64,000 bases of DNA from VRUE01 sp963702575 (GTDB lineage: Bacteria; Actinomycetota; Thermoleophilia; Solirubrobacterales; 70-9), in assembly GCA_963702575.1 (NCBI GenBank), contig CAVPCU010000003.1:1-64000 (forward strand). Direction: 5' to 3'. Below are positions 59,423-64,000 of the stretch, piece after piece (the first letter of the stretch is position 1; every line of letters begins with the position of its first letter). A program made the position numbers and the translations under genes. The notes beneath the pieces were generated by a model, which was given only the letters and a program-made list of their open reading frames with translations, ran no database searches and was not told where the DNA came from.

Positions 59423-60609
59423 TGCCCCATCTTTACCTGCTCGAGCCCGGCGAGGAAGGGACTGAGGTAGCGGCCGACGATCTTGCCGTCGACCTCGGGC
59501 CAGGACGGGGTCCTCTCCAGGCTCGAGACTTCGCCGTGGCCGCCGGTCGGGCGGCCGTAGAGGTAGCGGGGGCCCTCGCCGGTCCAGAGCACGCCGCGCA
59601 GGACCGGGTCGAAGGGCGCCGGATCGAGCGCCGCGCCGGCGGCGGCCGCGATCGCTTCGGCCGCGGCGTCGGCCTGCTGGGTGGCGATCCCACCCTGCTT
59701 GACCGGGAAGCCGGTCACGTCGCCGACCGCGAAGACGCCCTCGGCGCCGACGACGCGGCTGTGATCGTCGATCGGGACGAAGCCGTCGGCATCGTGGGGG
59801 ACGCCCTCGATGCGCCGTCCTTCCAGCCGCGGCAGGCTGACGACGGCGTCGGCCTCGAGCGGCCCTCCGGGTGCGATCCGCAGTGCGCCGCCGTCGAACT
59901 CGACCGGGTGGGCGCCGGTGAGGAGCGCGATGCCGCGCTCGGCCAGCAGTTCCGCCATCTGCTCGGCGACGGCGCGGCCGAAGAGGTCCAGCGGAGCGTC
60001 CTCGGGCGTGACCACGGTCAGCCGGGCGTCTTCGATGCCGGACTTGGCCAGCACCGCCGAGGCGAGCAGCGCCAGCTCGTAGAGCGGCAGCGCCCAGCTG
60101 CCGCCCCCCGGCATGGTGAAGACGACGTTGCGCAGCGCGCCGGTGCGCAACCGGTGGACGATGTCCGCGACGCCGCCTTCGTCGGCGGCGCCCCAGAAGG
60201 TGACGGCGCCGGGGACGGCCCAGAGCATGCGCGCTCCGGGGGCGAGGACCAGGTGGTCGTAGGCGACCCGCTCGCCGTCGCGGACGACCGCCTCCCGCGC
60301 GCCGGCATCGACGGAGAGGATCCCCCCGGGCCGAAAAGTGGCGCCGCAGCGCTCAGCCAGGTCGGCGAGGTCGTAGCGCAAGATGCCGGCGCCGCCGTAG
60401 GGCTCGCCGACGGCGAATGGCCGGTAGACGAACTCGCGCCGCGGCGCGTAGAGCTCGACCTCCACCCGCTCGCCGGCCAGGTCGCGCAGCGCCAGCGCCG
60501 CCTCGAGCGCGCCGACGCCGCCGCCGGCGATCAGCGCCTTCTGCCGTCTCTCGTTACCTGCCTGGGAAGTCAATGAACCGACAGTAGGGACCGCATCCCC
60601 CGGCTTCAT
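59395..60609 (-). CDS. FAD-dependent oxidoreductase, sulfide:quinone-reductase-like
   Basis: About 404 residues from ATG 60609. The open frame upstream is the shadow of the stress-protein gene. FAD site KALIAGGGVGALEAALALRD, then FVYRPFAVGEPYG, YDHLVLAPGA, second nucleotide region VFTMPGGGSWALPLYELALL, and late FAD contact GVFAVGDVTGFPVKQGGIAT. The redox cysteines of true SQR are not evident (one in AERCGATFRP), so it may be a related pyridine-nucleotide enzyme. Divergent from the universal stress protein. Confidence 0.8.
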   Translation of the reverse strand: MKPGDAVPTVGSLTSQAGNERRQKALIAGGGVGALEAALALRDLAGERVEVELYAPRREFVYRPFAVGEPYGGAGILRYDLADLAERCGATFRPGGILSVDAGAREAVVRDGERVAYDHLVLAPGARMLWAVPGAVTFWGAADEGGVADIVHRLRTGALRNVVFTMPGGGSWALPLYELALLASAVLAKSGIEDARLTVVTPEDAPLDLFGRAVAEQMAELLAERGIALLTGAHPVEFDGGALRIAPGGPLEADAVVSLPRLEGRRIEGVPHDADGFVPIDDHSRVVGAEGVFAVGDVTGFPVKQGGIATQQADAAAEAIAAAAGAALDPAPFDPVLRGVLWTGEGPRYLYGRPTGGHGEVSSLERTPSWPEVDGKIVGRYLSPFLAGLEQVKMGQWGRTASRL

Positions 60610-60681
60610 CCGTTGACGGCCGCTCCTCGCCTGCGGCTTAACCCGGATGCGCGGCGGTCGCGAGGCACTACATTGCCGGCG

Positions 60682-61410
60682 ATGCGACTCCTCGTCGGCT
60701 ACGACGGAAGCGGCGGCGGGCGCGACGCGCTCGAGCTGGCGCGGGTGCTCGGCTACCACGACGAGGAGGGGACGAGCGAGCGGATCGAAGTCGATCCGCG
60801 CAGCCACGCCGGATCGCCCGCCACCCCGATCGTCGAGCGGGCCGAGCGCGAGGGGTTCGACGCGATCGTCCTCGGCTCACCCCACCGCGGCGCGGTCGGG
60901 CGCACGCTGATCGGCAGCGTCGCAGAGGACGTCCTGCACGGCGCCCCCTGCGCGGTCGCGGTCGCCCCGCGCGGCTACGCCGAGGCCGGCCACGGCCCGC
61001 TCGGCCTCGTCGCGGTCGCCTACGACGGCACGCCGGAATCGAAGGCGGCGCTGACCAGCGGCCGCGCGCTGGCCGAGAGGAGCGGCGCCTCGCTCCGCCT
61101 GCTGACCGTCGTCGCCCCGCCGGTGGCCCTGCCCGGCGGCGTCGGCTACAGCCCGATCGAGCCGGCCGAGCCCGACCAGGTGCTCGAAGAGGGCGTGCGC
61201 GAGGCGGGAACCGCGGTCGCGGTCGAGACCCGCAGGCTGGACGGCCCGCCCGCCTCGACCCTGGCGCAGGCGTGCGAGGACGGCGTCGACCTGCTGGCGG
61301 TCGGCTCGCGCGGCTACGGGCCGGTGATGCGGGTGCTGCTCGGCTCGGTCTCCAGCCGGCTGATCGCCGACGCGCCCTGCCCGGTGCTGGTCGCGCCGCG
61401 GCCGCGGTAG
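60682..61410 (+). CDS. Universal stress protein, tandem domains with shortened first domain
   Basis: 242 residues from ATG 60682. The first USP unit begins MRLLVGYDGSGGGRDALELA and ends AIVLGSPHRGAVGRTLIGSV, but only about 75 residues lie between, roughly 45 fewer than normal; the second strand and helix are missing. The second unit (residues about 107-242) is complete: LVAVAYDGTPESKAALTSGR to LLAVGSRGYGPVMRVLLGSV and CPVLVAPRP with the ATP-site G-x2-G-x9-GS pattern. Stress-linked nucleotide-binding protein. Confidence 0.87.
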   Translation: MRLLVGYDGSGGGRDALELARVLGYHDEEGTSERIEVDPRSHAGSPATPIVERAEREGFDAIVLGSPHRGAVGRTLIGSVAEDVLHGAPCAVAVAPRGYAEAGHGPLGLVAVAYDGTPESKAALTSGRALAERSGASLRLLTVVAPPVALPGGVGYSPIEPAEPDQVLEEGVREAGTAVAVETRRLDGPPASTLAQACEDGVDLLAVGSRGYGPVMRVLLGSVSSRLIADAPCPVLVAPRPR

Positions 61411-61432
61411 GCGCGGGACCTGCCCGGCGCGC

Positions 61433-62854
61433 TCAGCGCGAGGTCAGGCTGGCGACCAGCTCGACGTATTCGATCAGCCTGCCGGTGGCGAGGAAGCGCT
61501 CCATGACCCGCGCGCGGGCGGCGCGGCCGAGACGGGCGGCGCGCTCGGGATCCTCGAGCAGTCCGCCGATCGCGCGGCCGAACGCCTCGAGGTCGTGCGG
61601 GTCGTCGATCAGGACTCCGGACTCGCCGTCGACGATCTGGTCCTGGATGCCGCCGACGCGGCTGCCGACGACCGGGCGCTGCTTCCACATCCCCTCGGCG
61701 ACGGTGAGGCCGAAGCCCTCGGCGATGCTCTTCTGCACGAGCACGTCGGCGCGGCGCTGGACGGCGTTGACCATCGCCCCGTTCTCGTCGAGGTCGTACA
61801 TCGGCAGGCTGACCAGGTGGGCGCGCCGGCGGACGTCGGCCGGCAGCCGGCGCCAGGACTCGGCGACGTCGCCGAAGACGACGGCGCCCTCGGGGTCGTC
61901 GGAGACGGCGCCGGCGGCCGGCGCCACGAGGGCGAGGTGGACCTCGGGGGCGGTCAGGTGGCGGGCAAAGCACTCGAGCAGGCCGCGGTGGTCCTTCAGC
62001 CGGTCCCAGCGCGAGACCTGGACCACGAGCTCGGCGTCGTCGGGCAGCGGCCCGTCCTGGAGCAGCTCGGCGCGGCGCTCGACCCGCCCCGGCGTGCCGT
62101 CGCCGCGGACAAAGACCGGAACCTGCCGGGGCTCGCCCGCGTACAGCCCGATCGCCCGCAGGATCGACTCGACCACCTCCGGCTCGAGCTCCTGGTTCTT
62201 CGCCGAGAAGGGGTCGATCGCCGGCGCAAACAGCCAGACCTTGCCGCGGTCCAGCCCGTCCCAGGCGTAGTCGGCACGCGAGAAGACGTAGGCGTCGGCC
62301 TGCTCGACGTAGGGCCGCAGGAAGTCCCAGGCGCGGCGCACCGTGGCGTTCGGCTGGTCGAGGCCGATGTGGCAGCGCCAGACGATCTTCGCCCCCGCCT
62401 CCCTCATCGCCGAGATCAGGCCAGCGGTCTGCGGGTCGTGCAGGTAGACGACGTCGCCGGCCCGCACCAGCCGGGCGAGGTGCGAGCCGCTGTCCGCCAA
62501 CGCCCCCTCGTAGACGCGGCGCTCCTCCTCGCCCAGCTCGCCGCCGTCGCCGGGGTCGCCGTGGAGGTTGTTGTGGAGCCGCTTGGTGAGCGCGAAGAAC
62601 TCGCCCCCGTCGCCGACGACGACCCAGCGGGTATCGACGCCGGCGCCGCGCACGTAGGGCAGCAGGCCGTGGAGGATCTCGGCCACGCCGCCGCCCTGGG
62701 CGGTCGAGTTGACGTGCCAGATCGCCATCCCGGCGAACTCGCGCCGCGCCCGCGCGGCGACCCGTTCGATCCGGGCGAACTCCTCGGCGCCGAGCAGCGG
62801 CTCGAAGCGATCGAGCGGCTGAGGCGGGATCTGGACGGACTTCGGTACGGACAC
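61433..62854 (-). CDS. GT4-family glycosyltransferase, trehalose synthase TreT-like
   Basis: 473 residues. Donor and acceptor parts match trehalose glycosyltransferring synthases: IWHVNSTAQGGGVAEILHGL, WVVVGDGGEFFALTKRLHNN, VYLHDPQTAGLISAMREAGA, RCHIGLDQPN, QVSRWDRLKDHRGLLECFAR, LVQKSIAEGFGLTVAEGMWK with the E-x7-E region. It would make trehalose from NDP-glucose and glucose, or a related disaccharide. Convergent with the stress gene. Confidence 0.85.
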   Translation of the reverse strand: MSVPKSVQIPPQPLDRFEPLLGAEEFARIERVAARARREFAGMAIWHVNSTAQGGGVAEILHGLLPYVRGAGVDTRWVVVGDGGEFFALTKRLHNNLHGDPGDGGELGEEERRVYEGALADSGSHLARLVRAGDVVYLHDPQTAGLISAMREAGAKIVWRCHIGLDQPNATVRRAWDFLRPYVEQADAYVFSRADYAWDGLDRGKVWLFAPAIDPFSAKNQELEPEVVESILRAIGLYAGEPRQVPVFVRGDGTPGRVERRAELLQDGPLPDDAELVVQVSRWDRLKDHRGLLECFARHLTAPEVHLALVAPAAGAVSDDPEGAVVFGDVAESWRRLPADVRRRAHLVSLPMYDLDENGAMVNAVQRRADVLVQKSIAEGFGLTVAEGMWKQRPVVGSRVGGIQDQIVDGESGVLIDDPHDLEAFGRAIGGLLEDPERAARLGRAARARVMERFLATGRLIEYVELVASLTSR

Positions 62855-62878
62855 GAACCCAGCCTACGGGGCCTGGCC

Positions 62879-63337
62879 TCAGTCGAGAGCCCGCGGCGAG
62901 CCCGGGACCGGCACGGCGACCACGTCGAGCCCCTCGATGCCGTCGAAGTCGGCCGAGTTGCAGGTATAGACGGGGAGATCGCCGGCGATGGCCGTCGCCG
63001 CGATCATCGCGTCGTAGGTGCGCGCGGTTGCCTTGCGGCCCGAGCGGCGAAGCGACGCCGCGACTCCCCCGAACGCGCGCGCGGCCGCGGCGTCGAAGGG
63101 AAGCGGCTCGAAATCGGCCTCGGCCTGCTGGAGGTGAGCTTGGCGGGCGGCCCGCACCTCCTCGTTCTCGGCGACGAGAGGGCCGACGGCCAGCTCAGCG
63201 AGCGTCACCGCCGAGATCAGCGGCTCGTCCGGCAGCGCCGCCGGATCGTCGAGGCGCCGCATGAGGATGACGGTCGAGGTATCGAGAACGCCCCGCGTCG
63301 GTGCCGGCGCCTCCGCCGCCACGCTCTCCTCGCTCAT
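62879..63337 (-). CDS. PIN-domain toxin (VapC family)
   Basis: 152 residues. PIN motifs: GVLDTSTVILMRRL (first Asp), LISAVTLAELAVG (Glu), TYDAMIAATAIAGDLPVYTC and NSADFDGIEGL (late acids). A ribonuclease toxin held by the upstream antitoxin, whose stop overlaps this ATG (ATGA). Confidence 0.9.
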   Translation of the reverse strand: MSEESVAAEAPAPTRGVLDTSTVILMRRLDDPAALPDEPLISAVTLAELAVGPLVAENEEVRAARQAHLQQAEADFEPLPFDAAAARAFGGVAASLRRSGRKATARTYDAMIAATAIAGDLPVYTCNSADFDGIEGLDVVAVPVPGSPRALD

Positions 63338-63567
63338 AGGCGGGGGTCGAGAACCCTGTCCACGTCGGCCCGCAGGGCAGCTGGGTCCACCGCCGGCAGC
63401 CGACGCCAGCGAGTCAGGAGGGCCTCGGCCGAGAGGGCGGGCCTCACCGGTCGCAACTCGGCCACCGCCCTGCCCGAGCGGGTGATCGTGATCTGCTCCC
63501 CCCTCGCGGCCCGGTCAACCACGTCGCCGCCGTGGTTGCGCAGGTCCCGAATGCTGACGTTCGCCAT
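63334..63567 (-). CDS. Phd/YefM-family antitoxin
   Basis: 77 residues: VSIRDLRNHGGDVVDRAARG, EQITITRSGRAVAELRPVRP is the Phd/YefM fold with its DNA-binding first helix; the Leu/Ala/Arg-rich tail wraps the toxin. First gene of a coupled pair with the PIN toxin; expected to repress the shared promoter upstream of 63567. Confidence 0.9.
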   Translation of the reverse strand: MANVSIRDLRNHGGDVVDRAARGEQITITRSGRAVAELRPVRPALSAEALLTRWRRLPAVDPAALRADVDRVLDPRL

Positions 63568-63603
63568 GACTACGACTGTATCACGCGTGATGCAAGCAGT
63601 TAG

Positions 63604-64000
63604 CTACAGCGACCAGTGGCGGCTGACGTGGGTCGCCGCGCGGGAGGTGAGGATCGGGTCGGGGGCGACGGAGACGGACTCGCCCTCGCCGGCGAGGGCC
63701 CGCATCGTCGCCTCGACCGACTCGGCCAGGGCGGCAGGCGCGTAGCCGCCCTCGAGCACCGCGCCGACCGGAGCGCCGTGCTCGCGGCCGAAGTCGCGCA
63801 CCAGGCGGGCCATCGCGGCGAAGGAGGAGGCGTCGAGGCGGCACTCGGCGAGCGGGTCGTCGCGGTGGGCGTCGAACCCGGCGGAGACGAGGACGAGTTG
63901 AGGCTCGAACTCGGCGGCCGCCGCGAGGATCACGTGCTCGAGCAGCGAGAGCCAGAGATCCTCTTCGGAGCCTGCCGGCACCGGTAGGTTGATCGTGTAG
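63604..64000 (-). CDS. Histone-deacetylase-like amidohydrolase (3' part; begins beyond right edge)
   Basis: The frame runs into the right edge (TINLPVPAGSEEDLWLSLLE). LVLVSAGFDAHRDDPLAECR is the metal-site and loop region of the HDAC/AcuC family, followed by VLEGGYAPAALAESVEATMR. Bacterial members deacetylate acetylated proteins such as acetyl-CoA synthetase, or small amides. The N-terminal catalytic His pair lies outside the window. Confidence 0.88.
   Translation of the reverse strand, partial: YTINLPVPAGSEEDLWLSLLEHVILAAAAEFEPQLVLVSAGFDAHRDDPLAECRLDASSFAAMARLVRDFGREHGAPVGAVLEGGYAPAALAESVEATMRALAGEGESVSVAPDPILTSRAATHVSRHWSL

Overview
The window is high-GC actinobacterial DNA, most likely from the class Thermoleophilia (Solirubrobacterales-like). 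This is inferred from gene content, not from a marker gene. The pointers are split proton-translocating transhydrogenase genes (pntAA/pntAB/pntB), ergothioneine genes egtB-egtD, two F420-type luciferase-like oxidoreductases, a DUF5679 zinc-ribbon protein, class II FBPase GlpX, and many secreted Ala/Gly/Pro-rich proteins, several with very basic C-terminal tails. I saw no rRNA, tRNA, CRISPR array or complete insertion sequence.

Region 1 (1-12.7 kb, minus strand) is a secreted-protein locus. Two near-identical genes for NHL-repeat surface proteins (one cut by the left edge) and four paralogous small Cys-containing secreted proteins (two with frameshifts) surround a large secreted protein. The NHL protein, a small HTH-like protein and the large protein are linked by 4-bp GTGA/ATGA overlaps. 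Each copy type has its own repeated -35/-10 pair with a 17-bp spacer, and most units end in a strong hairpin. A collagen-like membrane-anchored protein closes the region.

Region 2 (12.7-28.6 kb) is mixed. It holds lipoproteins (one an FKBP isomerase), an orphan sugar-binding lipoprotein, two paralogous methyltransferases, a GT-C-like membrane protein, a HipA-like kinase behind three coupled small genes, an RHH/PIN toxin-antitoxin pair, a regulator, pilT, two GNAT-like paralogues and an XRE protein. It also carries debris of former genes: an ATPase remnant, a 49-bp hipA fragment, an exact 46-bp copy of the PIN gene and a 21-bp inverted repeat.

Region 3 (28.6-48.8 kb) is largely housekeeping: glpX, an MBL hydrolase and a PAS protein; plsC; thiolase plus hotdog thioesterase; a CtpE-like P-type ATPase; the pntAA-pntAB-pntB operon; an SDR; egtB-egtD; a second HipA; and an HD hydrolase. 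At 40.9-42.7 kb one reading frame joins an AbiEi-type HTH, a DUF559 nuclease, a prepilin-like segment and a secreted domain. Its start codon lies in the loop of a perfect inverted repeat.

Region 4 (48.8-64 kb) has a permease, a ProX-like lipoprotein, an MFS exporter with MarR, then an ion channel, acetyl-CoA synthetase, persulfide dioxygenase-rhodanese and NlpC/P60 hydrolase. It ends with an rRNA methyltransferase, an SQR-like flavoprotein, a universal stress protein, a TreT-like glycosyltransferase, a Phd/VapC pair and a partial histone-deacetylase-like gene. Reading-frame breaks are concentrated at 52.6-58.1 kb, where four consecutive genes carry about fourteen shifts. This looks more like local sequence error than four separate pseudogenes.
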